From JAGZEG01 sp963930185 (lineage in GTDB: Bacteria > Actinomycetota > Coriobacteriia > Coriobacteriales > UMGS124): a stretch of DNA of 64,000 nt. Location of the stretch: contig CAWVLT010000025.1 in assembly GCA_963930185.1 (NCBI GenBank), positions 41,242 through 105,241 of the forward strand, in the 5' to 3' direction. Both the position numbers and the translations under genes were made by a program. Position 1 is the stretch's first letter, and each line of letters begins with the position of its first letter. A model generated the notes under the pieces. The model was given only the letters and a program-made list of their open reading frames with translations, did no database searches and had not been told where the DNA came from. This document shows, piece after piece, positions 36,583-45,098 of the stretch.

Positions 36583-37005
36583 TTATCTATCCCAAACATG
36601 GGACAGGTATTCAGCCATTTGGTCGTAGGCGGCCTGGGTGATGTCAGGATCTTTCTTTGATGCCTTTTCGAGCTCCTCATCGTCTACGGCTTCAAAGCAT
36701 TCTCTGAGCTCTTCCTTTTCCAACTCCACAACACCATCGAGAAAGTGCATCCTGGGGTGGTACTGATAGGGAGATCTCTGGCCTCCGACCATAACGGCAA
36801 GGGTCCCCTTAGGTATTAGCCGGCACAGCTCAAGCGGGATCCCTTCATTCATGCCCCATGGGTTGCCATAATGTAGATTCCTACAAGCCCGTTCGGTGCC
36901 AAAGACGTAAAACCATTCCCTTTCTTCGACTTCGCGTATCGCACGCTAAATGCCGGCAGCCTCGGCCAAGTTATCAACGAATATCATGCTTTCTTGGTAC
37001 CCCAT
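36583..37005 (-). pseudogene. hypothetical gene interrupted by an in-frame TAG
   Basis: A strong GAAGGGG site lies 7 bases before the ATG at 37005, which reads MGYQESMIFVDNLAEAAGI and then meets TAG (36946-36948). The same frame continues without further stops for 121 residues (REVEEREWFYVFGTERACRN, GNPWGMNEGIPLELCRLIPK, ending HVWDR). The part after ATG 36852 (89 residues) is free of stops but has no convincing ribosome site. A point mutation is the simplest reading; readthrough or amber decoding is the alternative. No family recognised. Confidence 0.6.
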
Positions 37006-37040
37006 GTGATGTCCCCTTCGACAAGTAGCCCTACACTTGC

Positions 37041-37046
37041 TATAAT
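37041..37046 (+). promoter_or_regulatory. candidate promoter -10 (TATAAT) antisense to the small gene
   Basis: A perfect TATAAT is preceded 18 bases earlier by TTCGAC. It points rightward into the hairpin at 37114-37136 and the 3' end of the minus-strand small gene at 37137-37292. Confidence 0.35.
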
Positions 37047-37113
37047 CGGATACGTCAACGAGGGCCCGCTGGTTCCTTAGCTGGGAGCGGGCGACGCAGT
37101 TGGCAAGTACCTG

Positions 37114-37136
37114 GGGCCGGCTTGAGCAACCGGCCC
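37114..37136. terminator. hairpin abutting the small gene's stop codon
   Basis: GGGCCGG (37114-37120) and CCGGCCC (37130-37136) with a 9-base loop. On the plus strand it is followed by TCACTTGTCTTC. It could end an RNA in either direction. Confidence 0.45.
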
Positions 37137-37292
37137 TCACTTGTCTTCGGAGGTAGGAGAACTCACCTCCTCCTGCATCATCCGCTGCGCATTCCGCCCC
37201 TTCACGAACCGGTGGATCTTCTCAGCGACCTTGATCAGGAAGCTGAGGACGTTCGTTACCGCCACAAGGGCGTTGAGGATTTCTTGTATCAT
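37137..37292 (-). CDS. 51-residue hydrophobic microprotein
   Basis: The ATG at 37292 is preceded by GAGGGGAGTG. The product begins MIQEILNALVAVTNVLSFLI (helix 4-22) and then becomes basic (KVAEKIHRFVKGRNAQR) with an acidic tail. The length, one amphipathic or membrane helix and a basic tail resemble small type I toxins or holin-like peptides, but I do not recognise the family. A candidate antisense promoter (37041) and a hairpin flank it. It is short and lies in decayed DNA, so confidence is moderate. Confidence 0.6.
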   Translation of the reverse strand: MIQEILNALVAVTNVLSFLIKVAEKIHRFVKGRNAQRMMQEEVSSPTSEDK

Positions 37293-37377
37293 GGCGATCA
37301 CTCCCCTCTTGCCCGAGAGCGCCGCCCGCGCGGACCTTCGTTGACACAGTCGATTTTACCAACCCAAAAACGAATAA

Positions 37378-37409
37378 TGCCCACAGGCAACCAAAGCCGT
37401 CTGTAGGCA
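37378..37409 (-). terminator. hairpin with T-run between flavoprotein and microprotein genes
   Basis: On the minus strand TGCCTACAG pairs with CTGTGGGCA across 14 bases and is followed by TTATTCGTTTTTG. It would stop readthrough from the flavoprotein at 37572. Confidence 0.5.
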
Positions 37410-37456
37410 TCGAAAAACCTTATTTATAGCCTTTTATCTGGGCTTTTATTAATTCG

Positions 37457-37502
37457 TCTGACAGGGTTCCGACAATGTCAGACACGTCAGAACCCTGTCA
37501 GA
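37457..37502. repeat. 13-bp inverted repeat TCTGACAGGGTTC
   Basis: Perfect arms at 37457-37469 and 37490-37502, about 70 bases beyond the flavoprotein stop. Several further GTCAGAC words follow to 37555. A terminator or a small dyad repeat element; undecided. Confidence 0.5.
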
Positions 37503-37571
37503 TGCTAGCAAGTTGAGCCCTTGCTTGACAGCCCATCAGACCCCCGTCAGACCTCCGTCAAGCCCAAGCGC

Positions 37572-39470
37572 TTACGCCTGCTCCGAGCCCTCGGTCAGCT
37601 CCTTGCCCAGCACGCGGCCCAGCGTCATGGCCATGCCGATGGTCAGTCCGCTCATGGGCGTGCAGTACTCGATGGCGAAGCGGCCGCCGGAGTTGTTGCC
37701 CGTCGCGTAGAGGTTCACGATGGGGTTGTAGTTGATGTCGAGCACGCGCTGCATCTCGTCGATGTTCACGCCGTTGAGGGCGCAGGTGCCAGTCATCGGG
37801 TACTCCTCGGCGCAGTACATGCCGTAGAAGGGGCCCTGGTCGATGGGCAGCAGCATCTTGGGATCGCGGGCAAAGTCCTCGTCCTTGCCGTTGGCGCAGA
37901 ACTCGTTGTAGTGCTCGATCTCGGCCTTGATGTTGGCGCGCACCTCGTCGGTCAGCGGCATGTAGGACAGCAGGTCGTCGAGGGTCTCGGCACCCCAGGC
38001 GCACACGCTCTCGCCCTCGTTTTGCTCGGCACCCTCGGCCCCGCGCTCCACCCATGCGTCGATGGTGGCCTCTAGGTCGAAGTTGCCCGGCTTGCCCATG
38101 GGCTGGGCGAAGTGCTCGGGCGAGGTGCGGCTCATGAGCTCCTTCCAGTGGCTGTCGAAGATGACGTAGTAGCGACCGGGCTTGCTGCGCTCGGCACGCA
38201 CGCGCTGGCCAAAGATGCCCATGAACGTCTCGTCGGTGAAGCGCTTACCCGTCTGGTCAAACCACACGAACGGGCAGCCCCAGGGGTTCTCGCCCGGGGT
38301 GAACGAGGCACCCCAGCGCAGGATGTTGGACGTGTAGACGTCAGACGAGAACATGACCTGCGGATCGACGAGGCAGCGGGGGTTGGGGTCCATCGTGGCG
38401 CCCGCCCACAGGGCCATCTTGATGCCCGAGCCGTCACGGCCGAAGCCAGCGCACTTCATGTTGGTGGTGTCCAGACCGTGGCTGCGGTACAGCCAGCGCT
38501 TCTCGTCCTGCAGGTCGGCGTACATCTCGGGGTTTCCGCCGTAGTCGCCACCCGCCAGCACGACGGCCTTGTTGGCGACGAAGCGCACGTAATTGCCATC
38601 AGGGTCGGTGGCGATGACCGACTTGACCGTGGTCTGCGGCACTTCCTTGTCGATGAAGGTCACCACGCCGGCGTCGTCGTGCTGCTCGCCCGGCTCGGTC
38701 GTGGTGCCCTCCTCGCACTCGAGCACGACGCCCGTGTGCTCCCAGTACCACGTGGCGCCCTGGGCCTCGGCCTGCTCGATGAGACCGGCAGCGCCACCGT
38801 TGTAGTTGAGCTGCATGGTGCCGCACCAGCAGGTGAACTTGTTGATCTCGCAGCCGTCATCCACGTAGGCCTGGTAGCTCGACTCGGGCGTGTCGTTGAC
38901 GATGGCGTCGCGGATCTCGTCGCTCACGTGCTCGGCCACCCAGTCGAACATCTCGCCGGAGTTGTCGATGTACTTCTTCACGAGGCGCGGGTTGGTGCGG
39001 TTACGCGAGCGACGCTGGTACTCGGCGAGGAACTCGGTGGGGTCGATGTCAGAAATGCCCAGCGAGCGACCGAACTCCGAGTTGATGACCGCAACGTCAT
39101 GCAGGCCGTAGTAGAAGATGCCGTCCTTGGGCTGGGACTCGATGACGGCGACCGTGGCGCCGTTCTCGGCCGCGGCAAACGCGCACATCGAACCGGCGTT
39201 GCCGCCGCCCACAACCACGATGTCAGCCTCGATGGTCTGGGTGATCTGGTCCTCGCTGATCTGCGGGGCGTCACCCAGCCACGCGGGCTTGTAGGGCACC
39301 TGAGGAATGCTGGACTGAAGGACGCCCGCCTGATCGGAGCCGGCGGTGGCGGCCAGCGCCTCCTCACTCGGGTCGATCACGCTCGCCACGGCCGCGCTCG
39401 CCGTCGCGGCGGCGACGCCCGCCATGGCGGCACCGGTGATAAAGCTTCTGCGCGAGATGGTTCCCTGCAT
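37572..39470 (-). CDS. TAT-exported FAD flavoprotein
   Basis: 632 residues. Twin-arginine signal (MQGTISRRSFITGAAMAG), then a Rossmann motif VVGGGNAGSMCAFAAAENG near residue 90, and the second FAD contact NLYATGNNSGGRF close to the C-terminus. It falls in the fumarate/urocanate-reductase-like superfamily with an unknown substrate. A CWCG pair (about residue 210) is not a haem site. AAGGAGG lies 6 bases before the ATG at 39470. Two copies of TGTCCG-N5-CGGAC(A/G) lie upstream, and a TetR gene precedes it on the same strand. Confidence 0.92.
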   Translation of the reverse strand: MQGTISRRSFITGAAMAGVAAATASAAVASVIDPSEEALAATAGSDQAGVLQSSIPQVPYKPAWLGDAPQISEDQITQTIEADIVVVGGGNAGSMCAFAAAENGATVAVIESQPKDGIFYYGLHDVAVINSEFGRSLGISDIDPTEFLAEYQRRSRNRTNPRLVKKYIDNSGEMFDWVAEHVSDEIRDAIVNDTPESSYQAYVDDGCEINKFTCWCGTMQLNYNGGAAGLIEQAEAQGATWYWEHTGVVLECEEGTTTEPGEQHDDAGVVTFIDKEVPQTTVKSVIATDPDGNYVRFVANKAVVLAGGDYGGNPEMYADLQDEKRWLYRSHGLDTTNMKCAGFGRDGSGIKMALWAGATMDPNPRCLVDPQVMFSSDVYTSNILRWGASFTPGENPWGCPFVWFDQTGKRFTDETFMGIFGQRVRAERSKPGRYYVIFDSHWKELMSRTSPEHFAQPMGKPGNFDLEATIDAWVERGAEGAEQNEGESVCAWGAETLDDLLSYMPLTDEVRANIKAEIEHYNEFCANGKDEDFARDPKMLLPIDQGPFYGMYCAEEYPMTGTCALNGVNIDEMQRVLDINYNPIVNLYATGNNSGGRFAIEYCTPMSGLTIGMAMTLGRVLGKELTEGSEQA

Positions 39471-39583
39471 GCTCTGCCTCCTTGTTCGCACCGGGCGTCG
39501 AAGCGCTTGCCCGGCAAGACGAATGACAACGAGGCGAAGAGTACGCGCCCTTCCCTTGGGCGGCCAGAACAGAGGGCGCAGGC

Positions 39584-39630
39584 TGTCCGCATTCCGGACA
39601 CACCTAAGGAAAGTGTCCGAAACACGGACG
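39584..39630. promoter_or_regulatory. two TetR-type operator palindromes
   Basis: TGTCCG-CATTC-CGGACA (39584-39600) and TGTCCG-AAACA-CGGACG (39614-39630) share the same 17-base dyad, 30 bases (three turns) apart. They lie between the TetR gene's stop and the flavoprotein start, so they are the likely operators for that regulator. Confidence 0.6.
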
Positions 39631-39633
39631 CGC

Positions 39634-40269
39634 CTACGCCCCCACCGCCTGGATCACGAACGTCGGGGCCATCTCGGCCACGTAGCGCGCGATACGCCCG
39701 GGCTCGACGACCATACCGTCCTCGAACCACTTGAGCGTCACCGTCTCGTTGGCGCGCGACACGTAGTCGAGCTGGTCGTACTCGTCGTCGGTAAGCCTGC
39801 GGCCGCGCGACTTCTCCACGCGGTCCCTGAGCAGCTCAAAGGAGTTTGCCGCAGCATAGGTGAGGTCCTTGCGCACGTTTCTCTCGGGGATGACCCTGCC
39901 CGTGCGGCCCGAGTCCTCGCGCAGGTGGGCGTACAGGCGCTCGAAGCACTCCCGGTAGCCGTATCGCTCACCCAGGCCCTCGAAGATCTCGCGGTTCTTG
40001 CGCTCCCACACCCACACGCCCACCTCGTAGATATCCTCGAAGTAGGTGTAGAACGTCGAGCGGGAGATGCCCGCCTCGTCGCACAGCTCGACCACCGTGA
40101 TGTCGTCGAGCGGTCGCTCCTTGAGCAGGTCGTTGAGTGCCTCAGCAATGAGGAGGCGCTTGCGCTCGAGACGGCGGTCCTGGCGCTGGCGGGCCCTAAC
40201 CTCGCCCTCGGCGCCGGGCCTCGCTCCCACGCTCGCCATGCCACCCGTCCCTGTAATCTCGATTGACAT
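39634..40269 (-). CDS. TetR-family transcriptional regulator
   Basis: 211 residues. The N-terminal HTH has LLIAEALNDLLKERPLDDIT and AGISRSTFYTYFEDIYEV (about residues 48-85). The rest is a ligand-binding helical domain I do not recognise. The start is not certain: ATG 40269 has GGGGG at 5 bases; ATG 40239 is a shorter option. It is cotranscribed with or adjacent to the flavoprotein at 39470, with twin palindromes between them, and probably represses it. Confidence 0.9.
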   Translation of the reverse strand: MSIEITGTGGMASVGARPGAEGEVRARQRQDRRLERKRLLIAEALNDLLKERPLDDITVVELCDEAGISRSTFYTYFEDIYEVGVWVWERKNREIFEGLGERYGYRECFERLYAHLREDSGRTGRVIPERNVRKDLTYAAANSFELLRDRVEKSRGRRLTDDEYDQLDYVSRANETVTLKWFEDGMVVEPGRIARYVAEMAPTFVIQAVGA

Positions 40270-40667
40270 CGCAGCCCCCAGCAGATCGCCGCCGCTTCCC
40301 CCCGCCGGCAGCCCCAGTTGCCCGCCGACGTGTCGTATTGTAGTGCTTGCGCAGCTTCGTGGTGGCCTCAAGGCTGATGGGAGTTTATTCGCTTCGTATT
40401 CGACTCGTAGCCCAATCGCCTCTTACCATAATTCTTATCGTCACTGGCATTGACCTGGCCGCATCGTGGATCCGCGTTGCTTATACATTTGCGCGAAGTG
40501 GAAAGAATTCTTCAAAGTGAACAGCATCTCTTTTTACTGCTAGCCATACCGCCGCTTTCCCGTATCATAGGACGCCACAGGTTCATGCATTGAGGCATGC
40601 GAAGCACGCGTCGGGGCAACCGCACGACAACCCGACGTGTCCGGCACAAGCAACGAACGGAGCAGCA
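40270..40667. other. AT-rich divergent intergenic region
   Basis: 398 bases between the TetR gene and the deformylase-like gene. It has an AAGAATTCTT palindrome at 40503-40512 and a TATCAT -10-like box near 40563. I see no RNA gene, repeat family or supported ORF. Confidence 0.35.
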
Positions 40668-41087
40668 ATGATCAAGGAGATCGTCAAGGACGTCGAGTTC
40701 CTCAAGCAGCCCAGCGAGCCGGCGACGGCCGAGGACGCGCAGGTGGCGCAGGATCTCATCGACACGATGCAGTCCATGAAGGACGACTGCGCATGCCTAG
40801 CCGCCAACCAGATCGGCGTGCTCAAGGCCGTCATCGTGTTCGACGACAACGGCACCGTCACCACGATGTACAACCCCAAGGTCAAGCAGGCCATGCGTCC
40901 CTATCGCGCTTCGGAGGGTTGCCTGAGCCTGGAGAAGGAGACCACCGTCACGCGCTTCCAGTGCGTCAAGGTGACCTACGACGAGCTGGTGGACGGCCAG
41001 CTCGTCGCCCGCGAGCGCAAGCTCGAGAACTGGGAGGCCGAGATCGTGCAGCACGCCATCGATCACTGCAAGGGCAGGCTGGTGTAG
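40668..41087 (+). CDS. def: peptide deformylase homologue lacking the catalytic Glu
   Basis: 139 residues. Deformylase motif 1 (AANQIG, 45-50) and motif 2 (EGCLS, 83-87, with the Cys metal ligand) are intact. Motif 3 reads QHAIDH (128-133) instead of QHExDH: both His ligands stay but Glu130, the general base, is Ala (GCC at 41055-41057). The length (139) fits the short PDF clade of Gram-positives. ACGGAG precedes the ATG. It may be inactive or specialised; a standard def gene is presumably elsewhere. Confidence 0.85.
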   Translation: MIKEIVKDVEFLKQPSEPATAEDAQVAQDLIDTMQSMKDDCACLAANQIGVLKAVIVFDDNGTVTTMYNPKVKQAMRPYRASEGCLSLEKETTVTRFQCVKVTYDELVDGQLVARERKLENWEAEIVQHAIDHCKGRLV

Positions 41088-41126
41088 GAGCCACATCGCG
41101 GGCACGCAAGCCCAACGCACGCACCA

Positions 41127-41206
41127 AAGCGCGCGAGGGCAAATATCCGGACAGAATCGCTGGCCTGAAGGCCGAAAAGTGTCCGAGATTTTGCCCTCGC
41201 GCTTTT
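41127..41206. repeat. ~80-bp dyad element, copy 1
   Basis: Left arm has GAGGGCAAATATCCGGACA, and the complement of the right arm has GAGGGCAAAATCTCGGACACT; the stem is followed by a T6 run. The same two arm versions are found at 52022-52091 in the opposite orientation. It lies between the convergent deformylase and esterase genes and could serve as a bidirectional terminator. Confidence 0.75.
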
Positions 41207-41284
41207 TTGTTAATCGGGCGGGGCGCGCAGCATGTGCGGCATATGTGCTCGTCCGCCACTGGCAATCCATTCGCCGCGCAGGCG

Positions 41285-42115
41285 CTAGCCCTGCCACTCC
41301 TCCCCCAGCCAGCCCAAGAGAGCGCGCAGGCGCCTCGCGAAACCGCTGTGGTGGTCGCGCGAGTCAATCATCATGGAAGGCGGGACGGCGAGCCTTTCGG
41401 TGAGCGCCGCCACGGCGCGGTCGGTCTCCTGCCGTATGCCGCAGATCGGCTCTGGATGGTCAAGCCCCTCGTTGACACCGCAGGCAATTGCCACGCGTGC
41501 GGTTACGTCAACCGCCGACCTAGCAAGTCGATTCACAAATCCAGGATACCAGGTGCTCGGGCTTGCGACCAAGTACGTCCCGAACGCATCGGTAAGCATC
41601 AGGGTGTTCAAGCAGAACAGACCCGCCAGAGAATAGCCGAAAAGCGCCGTTCTGCCCGCGTCGACGTCCAGGCCCAGCTCATGGCGCGCCGCATCGAGCA
41701 CCGGCAGGACCACCTCGTCGAGAAACGTGCCCGCCCCGCCGCCGAAGTCAGGCGCGCCCTGCTTGTACGCGGGATGCCACCAAGGCGTATAGTCGCGCAG
41801 GGGCTCTGCGGCATCAATCCCCACCATGCAGGGCAGCATGCGGGGGTCGATCTCGCCAGAGCGCACGAGCCTTCCAACCCGACGCAGGGTCCGTTCGCCA
41901 TCAAGTACCACGAGCAGGCCGCGGTCTCCATTGCCGTCATGCCCGTCGACGTCCGCGACGACGCACGGGTGCCCGGCAAAGACACGCGGCACGAGGCAAA
42001 ACTCCACGCCCTGAGGAGACTGGTATGACTCGCACACCAGGGCCGGCGAGCCCACGGCGTCGACCGACGCCGCCTCGTGCATCAGGTCATCCTCATCGGG
42101 TCGAATCGGGGGCAT
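41285..42115 (-). CDS. alpha/beta-hydrolase esterase (Fes/IroE-like)
   Basis: 276 residues. The nucleophile elbow FGYSLAGLF (Ser in GYSLAG) and a terminal SRDHHSGF with the catalytic His are those of the enterochelin-esterase-like alpha/beta hydrolases that free iron from siderophores. AAAGGAG lies 8 bases before the ATG at 42115. It overlaps the AraC stop by 23 bases on the same strand. The adjacent iron-type ABC importer supports a siderophore-hydrolysis role; the ligand is unknown. Confidence 0.85.
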   Translation of the reverse strand: MPPIRPDEDDLMHEAASVDAVGSPALVCESYQSPQGVEFCLVPRVFAGHPCVVADVDGHDGNGDRGLLVVLDGERTLRRVGRLVRSGEIDPRMLPCMVGIDAAEPLRDYTPWWHPAYKQGAPDFGGGAGTFLDEVVLPVLDAARHELGLDVDAGRTALFGYSLAGLFCLNTLMLTDAFGTYLVASPSTWYPGFVNRLARSAVDVTARVAIACGVNEGLDHPEPICGIRQETDRAVAALTERLAVPPSMMIDSRDHHSGFARRLRALLGWLGEEWQG

Positions 42116-42986
42116 GGCGCTGGTCTCCTTTCTCTCGTCGCCGACGCATCGCGCTCGGCGAGCAACCGTAGTGCTTCTTGAACAGCCTGCTGAAGTAAAG
42201 TGGGTCTTCGTAGCCCACCGCGCGAGCGACATCCTTCACGAGCATGTCAGACTCGAGCAGCTGCGCCGCCCGCTCCAGGCGCTGCGCGATGAGAAAGCTC
42301 ATCGGCCTCATGCCGTACGCGCGGTTAAAACAGAAGGAAAGCCGCTGCTCAGACATACCAACCAGCTCCGCGAGGTCCGAGATGCCCACCGGCTCGGCAT
42401 AGCGCGTCTCAAGATAGGCGCGCACCCGTGCCATGCGCTCGTCAGTACGACGGCGCGAGCTCGTGTCAAACATCGACTTGAGCAGCGCGGTGGCCCCAAT
42501 GATCTGATTCAGGCGATTTGCCAGCGAGGGTGACTTTCCCAGCGCCTCGAGAGCCTCGACGCGTGCGAGCAGCTCTTCGTAATCGGCAGGAACAAAGACG
42601 TAGGGCCTGCTCATCCAGTCATTGGGGCTCGCCTCGTGTGGGCCGCCGTCGGGCATGGCGGCGCACAGGTCGGCCGTGACGCACTCCCCGGCCTCGTAGT
42701 AGACGTTGAGGTGGACGAACGGCTCGTCGTCAAGCGTCTCGAACTCAAGGTGCCGATGCGGGCAACCGTGTAGCACGACACCCCACTCGCCCAGCATTCC
42801 CTCTCCGTCCAGCGAAAGCCTCGCCTTTCCTTTCACCGGAAAGATCATCGCCGAGTGGATGGTCGAGTAGCAGACCCGCTCCCCCGGCAGCTTGACCTGC
42901 CTGCTCACGGCAAACACGCTGAACGGGCGCTGGGTGTACTCGCGCCTGAGATCACGCGGGTCGGGATGGATATCGGATCTACTCAC
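42093..42986 (-). CDS. AraC-family transcriptional regulator
   Basis: 297 residues from a GTG at 42986 (AAAGGG 7 bases upstream). An N-terminal cupin-like sensor (about 1-140) and the C-terminal pair of HTH motifs (ISDLAELVGMSEQRLSFCFN and VKDVARAVGYEDPLYFSRLF) are clear. Siderophore loci of other bacteria use an AraC activator of this type (YbtA, AlcR) that binds the ferric siderophore; that role is inferred here. Divergent from the FecCD permease gene. Confidence 0.9.
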   Translation of the reverse strand: MSRSDIHPDPRDLRREYTQRPFSVFAVSRQVKLPGERVCYSTIHSAMIFPVKGKARLSLDGEGMLGEWGVVLHGCPHRHLEFETLDDEPFVHLNVYYEAGECVTADLCAAMPDGGPHEASPNDWMSRPYVFVPADYEELLARVEALEALGKSPSLANRLNQIIGATALLKSMFDTSSRRRTDERMARVRAYLETRYAEPVGISDLAELVGMSEQRLSFCFNRAYGMRPMSFLIAQRLERAAQLLESDMLVKDVARAVGYEDPLYFSRLFKKHYGCSPSAMRRRREKGDQRHAPDSTR

Positions 42987-43204
42987 CAATGGGCCCTTTC
43001 TCCAGCGACGCCGTCGTCCTCTCCCCGTTCCTCCAACCATAAATGATTGGGTTCTCTATGGATAGACGCCGGATTTGTCCATGTACTCAAAAGTATGCCA
43101 TATGCAACTCTAGAAAAGTAAGCTATAGATAACTTCGCAGTTTTCACCAATGCGATCCCGAGGCAACGCGAGCTGTCCCCATCGAGCCCTCTGGAAGGAG
43201 GCAC

Positions 43205-44263
43205 ATGCTTAAGAAACCGACCGCCTATCGCATGTTCGTCGGTGCGCTCATCGCGGCGCTTGTCGTCAGCATGGTAATCACTTCCTGCATGGGCGCGATG
43301 GACGTGCCTTTGGCAGACGCGTTTGGCATACTGGCAAACAAGTTGTTCGGCATGCCCCTGCCGGCAGACGGACACATAAGCGACGCGGCGCAGAACGTCA
43401 TCTGGAAGCTGCGGTTCCCCCGCATCCTGCTTGGGCTTGCCGTTGGGGCGGGGCTGGCGATCTCGGGGGTGGTCATGCAGGCCAGCGTGCAGAACACGCT
43501 GGCAGAGCCCTACATACTGGGAATCTCCTCTGGAGCGACCTGCGGCGCCACCATCGCCATCATGTTCGGCGCGGGGGGCATCAGCCTGGGAGGTCTGAGC
43601 GCCACCCCGGTGTTCTCCTTTGTGGGCTCGCTGGTGGCGACGCTGGGCGTGCTGCTGCTCGCCTCGGCGGGCGGCAGGATGACCGCCTCCAAGCTCGTCT
43701 TGTCGGGTATGATCCTCAACGCCTTGTTCGGGGCGCTGTCAAACTTCGTGATCACCGTAGCAGCAAGCGCCGACGGCATGCTCGACCTGCAGTTCTGGAC
43801 CATGGGATCGCTTGCGCGTGCCGGCTGGGACAACGTGTGGCCCACGCTTGCGACCGTTGCGTTGTGCGGCGTCTTCTACATGACGCAGTTCCGCTCGCTC
43901 AACATCCTGCTCATGGGTGACGAGGCGGCCGTGACGCTGGGGGTCAACACCGCTCGGCGACGCTGGGTCTACCTCGCCGTCTCAGCCCTGCTGGTGGGCG
44001 TCATGGTCGCCGCCGTAGGGACCATCGGGTTCGTGGGCCTCATGATCCCCCACATCACGCGATCGCTGGTGGGGTCGGACCATCGACGGCTCATACCGGC
44101 CGCCGCGCTCGTCGGCGCCGTTTTCATGCTGTGGGCAGACGCCTTCGCCCGCACGCTCATGGAGAACTCCGAGATCCCCATCGGCATCATCACCGCGGTC
44201 ATCGGCGCGCCGTTCTTCGTCTACATCATGGTGGCACGCAACTACAGCTTCAAGGGAAACTGA
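43205..44263 (+). CDS. FecCD-family iron(III)-siderophore ABC permease
   Basis: 352 residues with nine or ten membrane segments. Family blocks are WKLRFPRILLGLAVGAGLAI, SGVVMQASVQNTLAEPYILG (typical G-x-x-x-Q-x-x-x-x-N-P/E-L-A-x-P) and GFVGLMIPHITRSLVGSDHR. It forms the ferric-siderophore or haem channel of a BtuC-like importer. GGAAGGAGG lies 4 bases before the ATG. It is the first gene of a three-gene operon with ATPase and binding protein. Confidence 0.95.
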   Translation: MLKKPTAYRMFVGALIAALVVSMVITSCMGAMDVPLADAFGILANKLFGMPLPADGHISDAAQNVIWKLRFPRILLGLAVGAGLAISGVVMQASVQNTLAEPYILGISSGATCGATIAIMFGAGGISLGGLSATPVFSFVGSLVATLGVLLLASAGGRMTASKLVLSGMILNALFGALSNFVITVAASADGMLDLQFWTMGSLARAGWDNVWPTLATVALCGVFYMTQFRSLNILLMGDEAAVTLGVNTARRRWVYLAVSALLVGVMVAAVGTIGFVGLMIPHITRSLVGSDHRRLIPAAALVGAVFMLWADAFARTLMENSEIPIGIITAVIGAPFFVYIMVARNYSFKGN

Positions 44264-44272
44264 GGTGGTGAC

Positions 44273-45079
44273 GTGAGACTCGAGGTCCAGGACGTCTCGG
44301 TAAGCTTAAGGCGCAAACCCATCGTGCATCACGCGAGCCTCGCGGTGGCAGACGGGGAGTTCGTGGGGCTGCTCGGGCCCAACGGCAGCGGCAAGTCCAC
44401 GCTGCTGCGCGCCATCTACCGACTGAACAACAGCTATGCAGGGTCCATCCTGTGGAACGGACGTGATGCCCGCTCCATCCCGCAGAGGGAGTTCGCCAGA
44501 CACGTCGCCGTGGTGAGCCAGTTCAACGACATCGCGTTTGACTTCACGGTGGCCGAGGTCGTCCTCATGGGGCGTAGCCCGCACCTTGGCATGCTCGCCC
44601 GCGAGACCGCAGACGATCAGGCCATCGTTTTCGAGGCGCTCGAGATGGTGGAGATGGGCGCGTTTGGGAACCGCTCGTTCGCGTCGCTCTCCGGCGGGGA
44701 GAGGCAGCGCGTCATCCTCGCACGTGCCCTCGCGCAGCGTCCGAAGTTCCTCGTGCTTGACGAGCCCACCAACCACCTCGACATAAAGCACCAGCTCAGC
44801 ACACTTGCCATCGTCCGCGAGCTTGGGGTGAGCTGTCTTGCCGCCCTGCATGATCTGTCAATGGCAAGCCATTTCGTGGACCGAGCCTACCTCATGAAGG
44901 ACGGGCGCATCGTTGCCGGCGGCACGCCCGAGCAGGTCATGACATCTGAAGGGATACGTGACGTCTACGGCGTAGAGAGCGCCGTGGAGCCCGACCCGGA
45001 CGGAGGGGTCAGCATCTCGTTTCGCTACCCGGCACGCCGTCGCCCATCCGTCGTTGTCAACCCACCTTGCAAAAGGTGA
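44273..45079 (+). CDS. ABC ATPase for siderophore/haem uptake (FecE-like)
   Basis: 268 residues from a GTG at 44273 (GAGGTG upstream). Walker A LLGPNGSGKSTLLR (about 33-46), signature SLSGGERQRVILARAL and Walker B FLVLDEPTNHLD are intact. The spacing of 9 bases after the permease and the order permease-ATPase-binding protein fix its role in the same importer. The C-terminus has a short basic extension. Confidence 0.95.
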   Translation: MRLEVQDVSVSLRRKPIVHHASLAVADGEFVGLLGPNGSGKSTLLRAIYRLNNSYAGSILWNGRDARSIPQREFARHVAVVSQFNDIAFDFTVAEVVLMGRSPHLGMLARETADDQAIVFEALEMVEMGAFGNRSFASLSGGERQRVILARALAQRPKFLVLDEPTNHLDIKHQLSTLAIVRELGVSCLAALHDLSMASHFVDRAYLMKDGRIVAGGTPEQVMTSEGIRDVYGVESAVEPDPDGGVSISFRYPARRRPSVVVNPPCKR

Positions 45080-45098
45080 TTACGAAAGGAGAGTTCGC

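Noticed and set aside
36249..37571. Prophage or integrative element boundary
   Set aside because: No integrase, no tRNA and no attachment repeats seen.
37572..39470. Haem-binding site in a flavoprotein (CWCG)
   Set aside because: No CXXCH in this or any of the other flavoproteins.
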